Shown: in pieces, positions 1-14,200 of the stretch | How the letters are laid out: the number at the start of each line of letters is the position of its first letter | How positions within the stretch are numbered: the stretch's first letter is position 1 | From: Eudromia elegans | Taxonomy: Eukaryota; Chordata; Aves; Tinamiformes; Tinamidae | DNA length: 64,000 nt | Assembly (NCBI GenBank): GCA_003342815.1 | Contig: PTEX01000207.1 | Coordinates: 374,154 to 438,153 of the forward strand | Direction: 5' to 3' | Position numbers and translations under genes: made by a program | The notes under the pieces: model-generated | Database searches by the model: none | What the model saw: only the letters and a program-made list of their open reading frames with translations | What the model was told of the DNA's origin: nothing

Positions 1-3000
1 CAGCTGAGGAAAGTTTTAGAGACTTACAGTAATTAATGCTTTGGTAAATGGCTGTTGATGCGTAACAATCCTTTAAACACCTGGGTAATTGCAAGCTTTG
101 AAGCTGGTCCAAAAATGTTTGTTGAGATCTCTAATTAAAATGAGAGACCTTTAACTTGGTCACTTTGAAGGTGAGAGTTCTGTTTATTCTCACCACCTCC
201 TTGGTAATATTTCTGACCAGTTGGAAGAGAAAGATCAGGGGATGGGGAAAAAAAAAAAAAAAAAAAAAAAAGTTCAACATATGTCTTAAATTTAGCTTTT
301 TATAGCTTTGATGTTTTTCCTGTAGCAAAGTTCCATGTTGTAATGTGTATCCAGAACAGAGAAATTATTTTAATGTGGACATTTCAGTAAGTATAGTAAC
401 TAAGATTAACCACTTGACCTGGTTACTAATTTGACTGAGTCCTAATCTATTTAGTGTTCAATTAAAATGAATTAACACCCAGAGACATTTTGTTGAAAGG
501 TTTACATAGAGGTTTTAGTTAACAAAATATTTATATTATGGGGAAAAAAAAAGCACTGAAATTAGATGAGAACTTCTCCTATAAATGTCCTCAGTAGATG
601 CTTAGGATGCTAGTGTTAAGAATAGTAGCTGTTTATATTTGACAAAGTTGCTTTCTTGCTGAGGGCACTGGAGCTAAATCCTGCCTTCTGAATCCCACAG
701 GTTGTATTTCTCCTGTAAACTGTGTACTTCTCTGTGTTTATTTCAGCTACTTGTGCTTGCTCTCTTGACCTTAGCTGCTCAGTCCAGCTCTGAAGTCTTC
801 TGAAGGCTTTGGAAACGCTTCCATCTATTTCTTCAGCCTTCAGCTTTATGGCTCTGATCCAGAACAAAGAGCTCCTGTTTTGAGTCAGGAACAGGCAACT
901 TGCGTCTTCCCATTTAATCTCTTGTTTTCTCTGGAAAGTTCTTTCAGCTCATTGCCTAAGTTTCTCCCATTCACTAGCCTCTTTTTAATAACATAAGCTT
1001 AATACACATTATGCCTGTAGCACCCTAATTATGAAAAACAGTAATTAAACTCATTAAGGATAGTTTAGCCCATTGAAAATAAAGATGAGACTGTCAGATA
1101 TGTATTACAGTGGCAGTGAGGTTTGACGAGAGCTATATACGAAACTGAAGGCAGGTTTGATGATGAAATCTCTCTTCTGTACACTGGATTTGAAACTCCT
1201 CCATACTGTTGTGCCAGAGGTCCTGTGATATGCTCGATAGGTGCAGTTGGTTGTGCACAACCATGTAGTCTGACTGATTCAGTCTGTGCTAAGGTCAAAT
1301 GTTGTTTTCTTCTTGGTTAGGGATGTAGGTTAATATATTTCTTCATTTTATTTTCCCATTTTTTCTCATTTTTCATGCTCCTTTTCTGTTTCCCTCAGTT
1401 CACTATCTCATGTCTCTTATTTTCAAATGCAAAAGTTTTGAGATTTTTTCCATTTGTCCATATACAGGAATGCATACTTCATGCTGAAAGACAGCTGCCT
1501 GCCTCACTGTGCACAACTGATGGTGGTCACTTACTAAATAGAAATTCAGTGTTCTGTTTTATGTGACTGTCTCTATGTATGATCACCTTGTTGTCCACTT
1601 CAGATTCTGCTTTGAATATAGGTTTTCACTTGTTTCTGTCTATATACATATATACATAGCCCTCTTCAGTTTGATATTTGACTGCTTCTCCAACCATTTC
1701 TTTTTTTTGCCATGGCTCTGTGGGGAAAGTGGTGGCATTATTCTGGTCAGGCAAAAAAGAAGCTGATGAGAGTCTCCTCACTTGACTCCAACCTGTCTCC
1801 AGTTTCAGTTGGATTTTTTCTGATGAACTTTTCCCCTGCTCAGTATATGTCACTCTATAACACATTTTACTCAGAATAGACCTCTGAAGATTTTGTTTGC
1901 ATTTATGGGTGCTTTGGAAAACCTGCACCGGATGTTTCAGTGTGGATACTCAGAGAGTGGCAAATGCACTTTTCACCCTAGACTATAACTTTAATCTGCG
2001 AGGAGTTCCCAAAGACCATAGGAAGGGAAACATCTGAGACTGAAATCCACCTCTCCAGGGCTGCTACCCTGCACTTCTTGCTGGCTTGCAGGAGTCCCCG
2101 GTTCATTTGCTCATACAACAATACTGCAGAATATGGGCCTGCCAAGCAAACACTGTACAAACACAGAGGACACAGATGGTCCCCACCTCAGTCACCCAGT
2201 GGCCCAGAATCAGGAATGATATTGGCCTGAACAGCAGCTTCAGTTCTTACACTTCCTGCCTTTCTTTTGCAGACTTAGTGGGAGAGGAATGGGCTAAATG
2301 TGATTTCTATGGTCTTTAGAAAGCATAACTGGAAAAAAAGAAAAGCAAATTCAATCAGAAGGCTGTGATTCCCCATGAACATAATGGGCAGGACTGGACC
2401 AGTGAGATTCACACCATGGACCTCTGCCACTTGAGCTTCTTGGCAGCAGGATCACTACAAATGGCAGCAATAGTAGGTTGTTATCTTCTGTGCGCCGTCC
2501 TCCCGGAAGATGCCAGGAGTTCACAAATACTTTTAGAAACAGAGGAATGCTGAGTCAGGAACAATGAATTTGATTCCCAGAGTACGTGGTGATCACAGAG
2601 CCACCTCTAATCCCTTTTCTCCATAGACTTTCCACTTTTATCTCTATTTATTCCTTTGGTGTCTGTGCCCTCTGCTATTGCATTAGCTTCAGCACCCTTC
2701 CCATTCTAATTAAATTTTCTTTCGCTTCTGCCTTGGGTCCAGCACGAGAGGACGTTCCAGTGTGGGACCCATGACACTGGAAGATGAGTCTGTGTTTTAG
2801 ATGGACATTCAATCAGGGGCAGAAACAGTGTGGTTGAGTAGGAAGAAGTGCAAGGTATTACGTTAGGCATGCGAAGGAAATAAGTGAGTACTTTGCAGCC
2901 CAGGCGCATGGATCTCAGGTTTGTAGTGAATCACAATATGGACTTGAGTTAACAGTGGGAATTTTAGGGAAAAAAATACTATTCTGAGATGTATGAGCAG

Positions 3001-5124
3001 AGGAGCAGTCTGTTAGACATACAAAACCTAATCTTCTGCTGTATTCAATGTCAGTGAGGTTTTGTTTGGAATTGAATCTGCGGAGAGCAATGAGAATAGA
3101 CAAAGACTAGAAAGTAAGACCTGATATTTCTTGAAGAAGGGGAAATTTTTGTGTCATTTCTTCCTCTTCCACTATGAGCAAACATATGAACAAATTAAAA
3201 AAAAGGGGAGAAAGGTGAGAGTATCCTCATTTATACTAGCACTGAGGACAACAAAAATCGGCAGGCTTTTAAATGAGATTTTCTTTAGATATTATGGGGA
3301 AAAGCAAAACAAAAACAATGTTTAAAGTGAAGCATATTTGATTTCCTGGTGTGACTGAGTAGTTCCTGAGACCGGAAATCGTTAAGACTAAGCCAGACAA
3401 ACATCTCAGGGATAACATGGATGTAGCTGTTCCTGTCTAGAGTTCAAGGACTAGATGATGTCTTGTGGTCCTTTCTGGCTTTACAACACTGTGATGCTTT
3501 CACAAAATGCAAGGCAAGGGGAATTCAGCTCTGAGCCTCCCCTTTCCTGGAGACCTGGCCAATCCAAAGGAGTCAAATGTTTATGAAAGCATATACAGGA
3601 CTTTGCATCTGGGCCTCTTGGGTTTGTGTAGAAATAACACGGAAGCTGTGGTCATCTGGAGGCTCAAATGGGATGGTCTCTGGAGCAGGCAACTGTGGAG
3701 GAGAGCATGGCACTTAGAAGATGGGAAGTGAGACAGGAGATTAAAAAGCAAAGTGTGGGGAGGAAGGGCAGAAAAGGTGCTAAGAAAACCCATTTTCAGA
3801 TACAGCCCATTTCAAGGATTGCCTTATTGAAGTCGTGTGAATTACCTAGTCGTCTGTATCTCTGAACTGTTTGTATCTGAGGAGTGGGGAGTCTCAGCTG
3901 CTTTAAGCAGCATTTCACATTATACACCATGCCTGAGAAAGCCCAATCTTTCAACCTGAGAGTTTCCAAAATGTACAGCAGCTGACGAGCCTCAGCCCCA
4001 TGCTGCTGTTGGAGGTGAAGGTCAGAGCTGTTCCTGAACTGCTCTTCCTGTTGGAAGCCCGGTGGCAAAGGCTTCTGTGGGAAAGGCTGCTGAGTCACCC
4101 CCAGAGCACGCGGCTACCAGCAAGGCAGAGGAAAGCCTCCACATTGTAAAATTAGCCGCACTAGGAGGCCTAATATACTTAAGTGCTTATTTTTCCCTCT
4201 GTGATCTCATGTAAACCAAGTTGCTGGGCAGTATGACATAGCAGTTGGCCAAAAATAAAATGTAACTCCAATGTGGGTTTTTTTTTTTTTTAAGTTAACT
4301 TTTGATGAGTGGAAGGGACAGGTACCTATTTGCTCATTTCCATTATGTTATTGCTTGAAAAATATTTCTGGGTGGAGGGATTGCTAAAGGTGAAATCAGC
4401 GCGAGGTATCTGTTTTGTAATGTTGGTCAAGATAGGAATTATAGCTCTTCCATACAGGAAAGTTAGGCATGTAAAGGGAAAAGGTAAGCAGGGTATTTTT
4501 CTGGGTGCTTCTCCAGTCAGTTTCATTAAACTGAGTTTTAGTGAGAGTTTGACCCCCATTTGAAACTGAAACCTGTAAAGGCAGCCTTGGGACAAGACTC
4601 TCTAAACCCTGTTGACGCCTCAGCAAAATGTCTTTAGGGGCTGCATAGCAGTTCACTTTATTTGGCCATTTGATAGTTGAACCATTACTTGATTTTATCA
4701 TTGTCGTTTTTGCCAAGTGTTAAGTCCTTGTTGTGGGAAAGCTGAGTTGAAACCAAAAATCTCCTTGACAAAAGTCACTGAATGTCTGGAAATGCTTGTA
4801 ATTTCACCACTGTCCAATCAAACTAAAATTACCTTCTTCAGGAAGAAGCAGGACTTATGAATCATTTGCCAGTGAAGTAACACCCAAATCTCAGAACTAG
4901 GTTTACTTTCCTCAAGCAAAATAATGAAAAGCCTTTGTAATACTGACTTTAATGTGCATCACAAGATAAAACTCTGGATATAAGCAAGTAGATTTCAAGG
5001 GCTGATTTTTGTAATTATTAACATCACTTTTAACAGTTGCAATTTCTGTTTCTCCCAGAGCTATAATAGGGTAAGCCTTAAAACCCAGGCAGCCCAACCT
5101 TGTCTTTACTGTTTTCCTCTGCAG
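1..5124 (+). other. BMP6: BMP6 intron before exon 3 (3' part)
   Basis: No coding exon is recognisable here; BMP6 exon 2 (the KDCVMGSFKNQTF region in mammals) is not present, so the intron continues upstream of the window. It holds simple A/T runs (246-270, 4271-4291) and an old CR1 relic at about 2,800-3,500. The rest is unremarkable AT-rich intron. Confidence 0.8.
2800..3500 (+). repeat. Old degraded CR1/L3-like LINE fragment
   Basis: Read on + it follows the order of a CR1-clade 3' region at low identity: a 'gtgaatcacaatatggactt'-like stretch, 'attctgagatgtatgagcag', 'gcggagagcaatgagaatag', and a 3' end 'ggactagatgatgtcttgtg' followed by 'gtcctttctggctttacaa'. These match by eye the late reverse-transcriptase and 3' end consensus of old avian/reptile CR1. 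An A-rich, non-matching section sits in the middle (about 3,180-3,350). Boundaries are approximate. Confidence 0.55.
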
Positions 5125-5273
5125 AGCTTCTGATCTCTTTCTGCTGGACACCCGGGCAGTGTGGGCCTCTGAGGAAGGCTGGCTGGAGTTTGACGTCACT
5201 GCTACCAGCAACATGTGGGTGATGAACCCTCAGCACAACATGGGGCTCCAGCTGAGTGTGGTGACTCGGGATG
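5125..5273 (+). CDS. BMP6: BMP6 exon 3 (propeptide)
   Basis: A 149-bp exon with acceptor ...ttcctctgcag before 5125 and donor G|GTAGGT at 5274. It begins with the last base of a split Arg codon and ends with the first base of a Gly codon. It encodes [18 protein letters not shown], then the [14 protein letters not shown] and [16 protein letters not shown] segments of the propeptide. Met and Asn replace residues found in the human protein (SNLWVVTPQ), which are ordinary substitutions. An alternative acceptor two bases on (agAG) would shift the frame and is unlikely. Confidence 0.95.
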
Positions 5274-8200
5274 GTAGGTTACAGGCCAGTTTGTGCAAAT
5301 CATCTCACGTGTCTTTGGATTGATTTTGTTTGTTTGGAAATAGTGCTAGTACACACCATGGGGTAGACACCTAGTGGTACCATGGGGCCATGAGCATTGT
5401 ACCTTCATAGGCAGCTGGAACAAATACCCCAAGCAAAGTATCTGAGGACATGAGTTGAAGGCTGACAACTTCTCACCTGTTACTAGTCCTGTGCAGGCTT
5501 GTGGCTTGGCTAAGAGCTGGCAGGCACCTTCAGGCCATCACTGCAGATATCTGAGCCAGCCAAGCTTGGGAACCTCGCATGAGGGAAGGGATGTGTTTGA
5601 AGGGCAGGAGGGTCCCTCTGAAGGACAGCTGAAATACTAGCATTTCACAGCCCACAGAAACTTTGAAAGGTGGAAAATGGGTACCTGTGGTGGAATACTT
5701 GAAAAAAAGCCTACGAAAGTGTAGCAGTGAGGATGGAGAAGGTCTGCATAAAAAAGATGAAAGCTTGATCCAGTCTCTGTGGGCTCAGGTCTCCAACCTT
5801 GTGTTCATATTCTATCACTTCATCCCATTTTTTGATACATCTGTGGGGGCAAATAAGACCCAAGAACCAATGTTCTTCCTAAGGAAATATTAATGGCACC
5901 CTCCATCTGCCCAGATGTGCTGAAATATCGTTCCCAGTTCTGACAAAATCACACTGTCTCTTTGCCCTCGGCATCCCAGAGGTCTCCTAACTCTGCTCTG
6001 GGGGTTTCTCAGGTAGCAGGACTCATTTTCTGACACATCTGGGCTTTGCATTTATATATCTTTCACACTTTTTTTTTAATGACTAAAATGGAGTAGAGAT
6101 GCTGTAGGGATTAAACAAAATGTCGAGACACTTTGGTGGTGCCTTTTGTCAAGGATGGATGGGACATTGTTATAAAAATGTCAGTAAATTGTGGTGGCAG
6201 AAAGGGGATGTTCAGCAATAAAATGCTATGAACAAGAAGTGAGGAAATCCTGCTTAAGGGGATGTGTCAGTGAGGAAGAGAGTGATCCATTCTTCTCAGT
6301 TTTACTAATACATGCTTTTCTGTTTTACTTGAAGGTTTCAGTGTGAATCCCAGGGAAGCAGGCCTTATAGGCCGAGATGGTCCGTATGACAAACAGCCTT
6401 TCATGGTGGCGTTTTTCAAAGTGAGTGAAGTTCATGTCCGGACAACTAGATCAGCGACAAGCAGGCGCAGGCAGCAGAGCCGCAACCGTTCCACGCAGGC
6501 TCAGGATGTTTCCAGGGTGTCTAGTGTCACAGGTAATGACGCAACGTCCATTTTGTCTGGGAGCTGGTGAAACATCTTGTGATGTTTCTGTTCGCTTCAG
6601 TTTGCAAAAGCAATGAGGGGCACATGAGGTGGGGTGCTCTTCTTTGGAGGATCAGATGACAACGACGAAGGAATGGAAGAGGGAGTCTCAGGTAATGTTT
6701 GCCTAGAATTACACTATGTGAAATAAGATATTTAGAAGATTCCATCTTGGCATTCACTGTGATTTATAGTATCACACATATGCCTTTCCAACACGGTCCT
6801 CTTTCAGTTTGCTTTGAAAAAGTCTTGGTAGAGCAGCCCGAGTTCTCTCTCTCTCTCTTTTTTTTTTTTTTTTTTTCCCCGTTGTAGGAATAGCAGTGTA
6901 AAGTGTATTTCCAATCATGCAAGCAGGTTTGCCAGGTTTGCTGTGGAAAGGTTGCATGTTGGAGAGGTTGTACAATGACATTATGTGTGCTGTCATGTCC
7001 TGATGTGACAGCTCTGAAATTTTGACAAAAATTGAGAAAATGCCTGTTTTCCAGAGATTTTTTTTTTGACAGCTCTGCCCTACATTGCAGTGCTAGAAGT
7101 TCTTTATTCGTTGAGCACCTTCTTTCCTCTCAAACATTCCAGCTCATTCCAAGTTACTTGATTAATTTGCTTATGCTGCCCCCTTCTTTCCCAGCTGGAG
7201 CCCTGCTTTTCCTGTATCTAGAAATGACTATACTCCAAGGAAGATATGTGGTTGTGTTTCATTGGTGCATGTTCAGACACTGCCCAAGGAAATAAGCCAG
7301 TGCTACCAAAACTTTGTCAGGGGTGACTCCATAGGCTCTGCTGTACTCTTGGTTGCCTGGATTGTGACTGGGCCGACCGCAGTGTTGGCAGCCTTTGGAT
7401 GCTGTTCCATGCATGTCCATGCTACGGTGTGATTCTGTGTGTGTTCCTATGCCTAGTGCTGCCTGTGATTTTTGCCTTGCTTGTGGGTCAGAATGGAGCT
7501 GCCCTTTCAAAAAGGCTCTGCAGAGGTTGGTACTGTGTTGCCAATGTAATCATCTGCTCCAGTCTACCTTCAATAAAAGTTGTAGGTTTTGTGCATGGAA
7601 AATCATAAAACGCAAGTCAGCGAAGACAACGGGGAACCCAAGTTACTGCAGGAAGCAGGTGCTGGGGGCAAAATTCATTGAAAGGAAGGTAAATCAGGCA
7701 GGATGGCAAGTTGGGCTCAAGATGGCTGTATACCTTAGAGCTGGGGTGCTGTTGGTGTTTCAGGTGGCCTGAGGGACATCCTCGGGCTGTCCCATCAACA
7801 GTGCCCTAGTAGCACTGGCACAACTTCCACTTGCACTGCTGCAATACTTTGGGGTCTAGTTAACGTGCTTGTTTTGCTTTGCAAAGCCTGGGTCTGAGCG
7901 CCATGGCCAGTGGAAGAGCCCTCCACCAGTCCTGCAGGAAAAACAGTTGATCTGTCACGTTCGCTGGGACGCATTTTTACTTTTATCTTTTCTTGGTGGC
8001 TTCCAAGCCACGTTTCGGAAGGTGCATGTCACAACTGTTCTCAAGGTTATCCCCTTGGGGATCAATTTGCAAAGAGCACGCCGGCAATTCACTCATGTAG
8101 ATGTTGTTAAGCAATAAGCCCAGCTGTTAGGTACACAGCATGTAATTCTCCTGTTCAGGTGGACTCAGCTGCTGCGCTCCCTCATTGCGGTGATGTGCGA

Positions 8201-11200
8201 GCTGATTTGTTAATGTTTTTACAGCACTTCGGGAAAATTATTTGCTGCTTTGCAGTTTTGTGGTGCTGGTAGTAGAGTCAGAATAGACTTCAACTTTCTC
8301 TCCTTAGCCCGGCAAGCTTTGCAGTGCTAAAAACAAGTTTTCGCTGCTATTAAATCAGAAGATATGACTCAAAGCTCCAGAGGGAGCAGATATATTGGGC
8401 AAAAAGGAACATTTTTACGTTGCTGCTTTCTTGACTACAACCACATTTTAGATTATAAAATTATAAAATGACAAAAGGGAAAAAATAGCTGGTCGTTTTG
8501 TGGTTTCAAGTGCTTTTTTGAGCTTTTCTAGCTCAAAGCCAGCTTTAATTTAAAACCTGAAATTTGGCAGTCTAGTAGTCAACAAGGTATAGTTGAGCCT
8601 CTGTGGATTTAAAGGGTGGAGAAAAGGAGGGGGAATTTAAAGTTGAGATGTATGTTTGTTTGGTTTCTCTGTTTAGAAAGGAGAGTCTGCATCGGCTTAT
8701 TTTCCTACGAGTGACACTCTTAGATTCTGTTCTTCTTAGAAGTGGTTGATTTAACAGCCTGAGGGGCACCGATGACCCAGTGGGGATTGCTCTGCAGACC
8801 GATGTATGTTTTTAGTATTAAAGAAATCACAGAGACTTCTTTTTTTTTTTTTTTTTAACTTTTTAACTTTGGCGAGTTCTTAAAACTCATGTGCTGTGCC
8901 AAGGTGTCAGGACCAGAGTGGGTGGGAAGCGGGTGAGCCAGTTTCTGCCCTGGAGTGCAAGGCATCTGGCTCACGTCGGCACGTGTTGGTGGATTGACCC
9001 TTCCCTCTTCTGCGTTACTGAAATCCCTAGGGTTTATTCTTGCCTCTGTCAAAAATGAGCCTGTTTTCTCAGAAAGTGTTGGGATTTGGGGTGAGGATTG
9101 CAGGCTCTGCTTAAAAATCCCGAGTGACCGTATAAATAGGGCATTTCAAGGTTTCCGCCCTGCGTGGAGCATCCTGCTGGACGAGTGCTGAACTGAGCGA
9201 GCTTGGGCCTCTCATGGAGGCCGGCTGTTGGGTGCGGGACCGGAGCCCTGCTGTGCGTTCTTTGATGTGTAGCTGTTATCCAGCTCAGCACTCAGAGGCT
9301 GAGGTTATGACTGCGGCGTAAAAGTCTAGATATAGTCTGTACCTTTTTTTTTTTTTTTTGCCAAGAATGCTCATTTCTCTATATTTTAAACACGTAATTA
9401 TGACTGTCTTATATAAAGCAGAACTGAGTAACCCCCATGGTTAAAAACTGCTTTCACATAGAGTCCTATGTCGATATATTCTTGGAGCCAAGCTTTACCC
9501 TTGGTAGAAGGGAGGTGAACAGGAAGAAAAGGCAATATTTTGGGCTCTTGAGGCAGAAAATTGTCTATCACCCATAGACCAGCATGCAGAAGCATAAGAT
9601 GTCTGGGAGGAGGGTAATCCCCTGTTGTTTGCAAGATTTGGAGTCTGAAACGCAATGATTTTTTGTAATGTGGTCAACTGGTGCTCTCAAGTCCTTTACT
9701 GACTCTAGCTGACCTGAGATAGGAGCTCTTTTTAGCATAATATCATATCTGTAAGGCTGAAGAGCTTTGCTGCCATACGGCCAGCTCCACGAATGACCTG
9801 AACATGGTGATGTGGTGTACAATGGTGCACTGGTCTCTGCTCGTGCCCAGCGGCCATGCGCTCTTCTGCTGAGGTGGAGCTGAGGCATGTTTGTTCCCGC
9901 AAGGCTTTTCTTATAGAGCTTGTCACTTAAAAAATCCACCTGTTGGCTAGTCTTGCTCTTCTGGATTTAAGTCTTCCTTGGAAATTGCCCTTCCAGTGCC
10001 GTGCTGCATACACCGCAGTGCTTTGCCATGAGAGACATACCTCTGGCGCCTCCAAGACCACAAAACACACCACAAACACCAGAGGTAAATAAGGCCAAAT
10101 GCTTTCACGGTGGCAGAAGTCTTGTTAATAAACATCGTTATCATTATCTTGCGATGAAATCTTCCCTTTAGAGGAGTGTTGAAGCGCAGGCTGGAGCAAG
10201 GTGGCCGGGGTTTCTGCCTGTGCCTTCACATGCACGTCCACTTCAGCCCAACGTCTCTCTCTGCCTTCCCACCCAAGCAGATGACTTCCCTGGTTAAGTG
10301 GGCTGCTGTTAACCGCATGATCAGTTTACACCAGCTTTATCCGGACAAATCACCCAAGTCAAACACTAAGAATAAGGGGCTGGCCTTGGAGACCTCTGTC
10401 AAAGCTATTTTGGACCATCGAAGCAATTAATTACCTTGTGGAATCTGGTAAACTGGCACCTCGGGAGCAGCAAGGGTATTCTCAGACAGATTAAACTCAG
10501 TAAATATTTATATATTCTTTGCCAGCACTTAACGTGGGAGAGGTTATAAGAAATCTAAGATTGGTGTATAAGTATCTGGAGGAGGAGGATCACTAGGGTC
10601 AGACTATCCGCTCTCCCCCTTAAGCAGCACAAATGCCAGTGTCCAGCCTTAAGAGAAACATCTGTGCTCACACAGTCGAGTTTGTGCACTTGTGCACAAC
10701 TTCACTGAACCCAGAGAACATCCAGTGTGAATAAGCCACAGAGACGAGCCGTCATAACCGCGCTGCTTGAACCATGCTGTCCTGGGAGCTATTTTTAAGT
10801 GCAAGACGAGGGGTTGTTTTGTTTTGTTTTAATCTCCCTTTTAGGCAAGCAGTTTGCAATGTGATTAAACACAGTGTCTTCTAAGTGCCAAGCTAGTGCT
10901 CCAGAGTATACCAAAGAGACAATTTTACTAAACCCACAGAGGACCTATAGGAGTTCGCTAAACTTGCATGATTTTTAAGGTCTCTGGCTAATGAGTATTG
11001 TGACAAATTATGTTGTGGGGCAGCTTATGCTGTTCCCGCTTCAGTTGCTCACTGTGTTCCTTGGCCGCAGGTTCTGCTTTCAGCCCTCACTGTCCTCTGG
11101 TTGAAAATTTGGCAGGGAAAATCCTCTTGAGACCTGGGTCGTGCGATGTTGGTCACCTCAAGTGGCAATACGGGCTAAGACAGCGTAACCTGCTGGAATG

Positions 11201-14200
11201 GAGCGGTGCTGCTGCTCTCCAGGGTCTGGCAAAAATGTGTTGTGGAGGCCAGTTTCAATAGCTCAGTGGGCTTTAGCTAACCAACTAAAACTCCCAGCCG
11301 TGTGGGATTGCCTTTCCCAGACCCGTAATTGGAAGTATGTGGTTCCAGGCCATATGCCGAACCCCAGACTGTGGAGAACAGATTGTTAGTATTTGTGTCT
11401 GCATTGTTGGATTTTTTTCTCTCAGTTCAGAAAGTGACTGCAAAGAGCTGATTAAAGGTTCAGAACATCCTTAAAGCTGGGCTAAAGTAGATTCTCCGTT
11501 AATGCAGAGACAAATTAAAGCATAGCGAACAATTAGCTTGCAACAAGGCTTGCCCAGTGTAATGGAAAAATCCTGTGTGCCAAACCTGAGAGTAAGCCAA
11601 GGAGTGGTGAACCCTCAAGTCTTGTAGGTTTGCACAAAACACTACCACTGTTTTGAGGTGTTCAGCAGAGGGAAGCATGGGCTGGCTCCCTGCACTCCCT
11701 TGAGATGACTTGCTCCAGTTCCTCACACTGATTTAGTCTGCAGAAGTTTCAGAAACCCCAGCTATGACAAGCTTGATACGGCACTGTAGCTCTGCTAGAA
11801 AGCTTTTGAAAAGTCCTTCTCTCAAGTGTTTGCAGGACAAGGTAGGCAAACGTAAGTAAGTGGGAGAGAAGCGGAGTTTGGAGTGAGGATTAAACAGAGG
11901 AAAATGCAAATCCCAGGAAAGAGGATGTTTACTATGTTGACATTTAAAAAAGCAAAGAGTGAGTCTGAACAAGTGAGGAGGTAGAGCTCTGTGTGCATCG
12001 GCCTCGGATGGAGAGTGGGGATGAGCACAGAACTTGAAGTGGGGCAGTGAGAAGAGGCAGCACTTGATGCTAGGTGTTCACCAGGTGCCATGCAGTGCTC
12101 GCTTGCCTACCAGGGAGGTGGGGTGCATTATCAGGGCCAGTTTCACGCAGGGCGAGGGGTCGTGTTTGTAGCACATTGTGCTCCATAGAGCTGGTGAAGC
12201 AGCTGTTCTTTTTCCCTCTTGATTGCTCACAACCTCTGCTCCCACTCCTGCTGTCTCTGCCTCCATGGCCTTCTCCCCTTTCTCATAGCTGATTTGAGCA
12301 AACCATGGCACTGTTGGAACACACCCTAGTTTTGCCTGCTTGGTCATGAATAGATGATCTCCATCTAACTGACCATCCCAACTCCCTAACAAATAGGGAA
12401 GGTTCTACCCTGAGCAGACAGCATATTTCTCATGAAAGAATGATGGAAGTCATGCATCCAGGTACTAAAAAGAAAGCCTTTCACTACTAAAAGAGTATCT
12501 ACTAATCATTTACTTCCTTATTATCATCTGATTGTTTAGAGAAATTTTTTCCTAGAAATTTACTTCTTGGCTAAATCAGGAATTGAAAAGATTAATCTAA
12601 ACCAACAACAACAAAAAAACCCCGTGTGATTTCTACTGGATCTGTCTACTTTCAGGATGGAAAGCTTTAACAGGAGAACACGCCTAAGGACTGAAGGACT
12701 GAAATGCAATTCTTGATGTTTAAAACCCGAACTGCTTCTAAAAACAGCTCTCTAATCTTTGGTGGTTTGGAGACTAGGTTTGTTTTGTAGGTGTAGGGAT
12801 TTTTTTCAGTGTTAACTGTACCCAACTGTAACGCTGGGCAGCCTTAATGTCAGTTGGATGTGCTTTCGGTATTATAGTTTTTCTTTTGAATAAATATTTG
12901 CATTTGTAGTTCTCAAACTTTTTAAAAAAAAAGGAAAAAAAAAAAAGAGGAAAAGGCTTATTCAAAGCCAAGGAAAAAGTCACTAAAAATATTTTCCCTC
13001 CCCAGCAGGCGTGTTTGTGGATGGGGCTGGTGCCCTTTCGCACAGCGCTGGGGGCCCGGCCGGCTGGGGGCACGTGCGGCGGTGGGGGGCACCCGCGTCG
13101 GTGGGGGGCACCCGACTGCTTACGGAAGTCCGTGTGGTTGGAAATGAGGCGTACGGGAGGAACGACGGCTCCCGGCCGCTCAGACGTGGGCCAGGGACGC
13201 GGGCAGTCTGGATGCAGCTCCACGCTCCGTGAGAGCCTTCCCATGGACGAGGTCGTGGGAAGCTGCGTGTGGCCGAAGGCTGAGGACTTGAGCTGCCACG
13301 CTGCTCCTCCGAATGGGCTGCCTTCCCCTTCTCCCTCGTTTTCCTTCCCTTTGCCCCATGATAAATGGGAAGGGAATCCCCTTGGGATGAGTGCTGTTGT
13401 TTTTAAGCCGGGGAGGGGGAAACATGCTTCCCCTGCAGCCCGGGCAGGCCAGGCCCGTGTGAACACGACGGGGTTCACCGCGGGCGGCTGCGGAGATGGG
13501 TGGTTGCTGCGGTGGGGACGCCGCTCCAAGGGCGCCCCATGACCATCGGGAGCGTGATGAGGGGCGGCCCCTGCCCGTCAAGGCTGGGTTTGTGCAGCCC
13601 CCTGGAAGAGAAAGGCCCCTCTGTCACGGCCTGAATCCTCCCCTCTCCGCGGGGCTGCGGTTCCAGGGGCTCGCACGCGGAGCCCCGTCGCTTTCTAAAT
13701 ATAAATGGGAAATTCCACGCACCATCAAAAGCTGCATTTTGCAGGGCCATCCAAGCAGCCTCTGCACGAGCTGGGCCACCACCAGGGGAGAGGTGGCCTC
13801 GCGTTGGAGCTCTGGGCCCGTGCTCTTCTGTATGCCGTGGGCAAGCTGATGTTGAGCTGCTTATCCCCTTCCTTGCCGTTTGTGAGGGGGGCACAAGGCG
13901 ATGCTTAATGTACCTGGGGTTATAATTCACGCGGTTCCTGTCTGTGTTTTGATCACAGCCCGTTGGAAGCCGTCACAGGACAAAGCGGGGGCAAATGGGA
14001 GCACAGTGGGGACCCCGCATGTGCCGGGCTTAAGGAACAGGGATTTGTTTAGAAGAGATGCTTTTCCTAGGGGTGTTATATGGGCGCCGCTCGTCAGGTT
14101 GTTAAGGGACACTGAACAAATTACAACCCCGTTGATGTTGCTTGGCTGCCTCCTTTCCTGCTGGCGTCTTAAAAACGTCAGCCCAACTCCGTAGGTCCCT

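Noticed and set aside
3796-4098. 100-codon minus-strand frame with Gln-rich segment
   Set aside because: No start context, no splice support and no family resemblance; chance frame in an intron.
1-5124. BMP6 exon 2 within the first 5 kb
   Set aside because: No frame contains the KDCVMGSFKNQTFLIS-like sequence, so the exon must be upstream.
12774-13930. Open frames of 117-251 codons on both strands in BMP6 intron 4
   Set aside because: They overlap each other on opposite strands, have low-complexity Pro/Arg/Gly composition and no known domain; they follow from local GC content.
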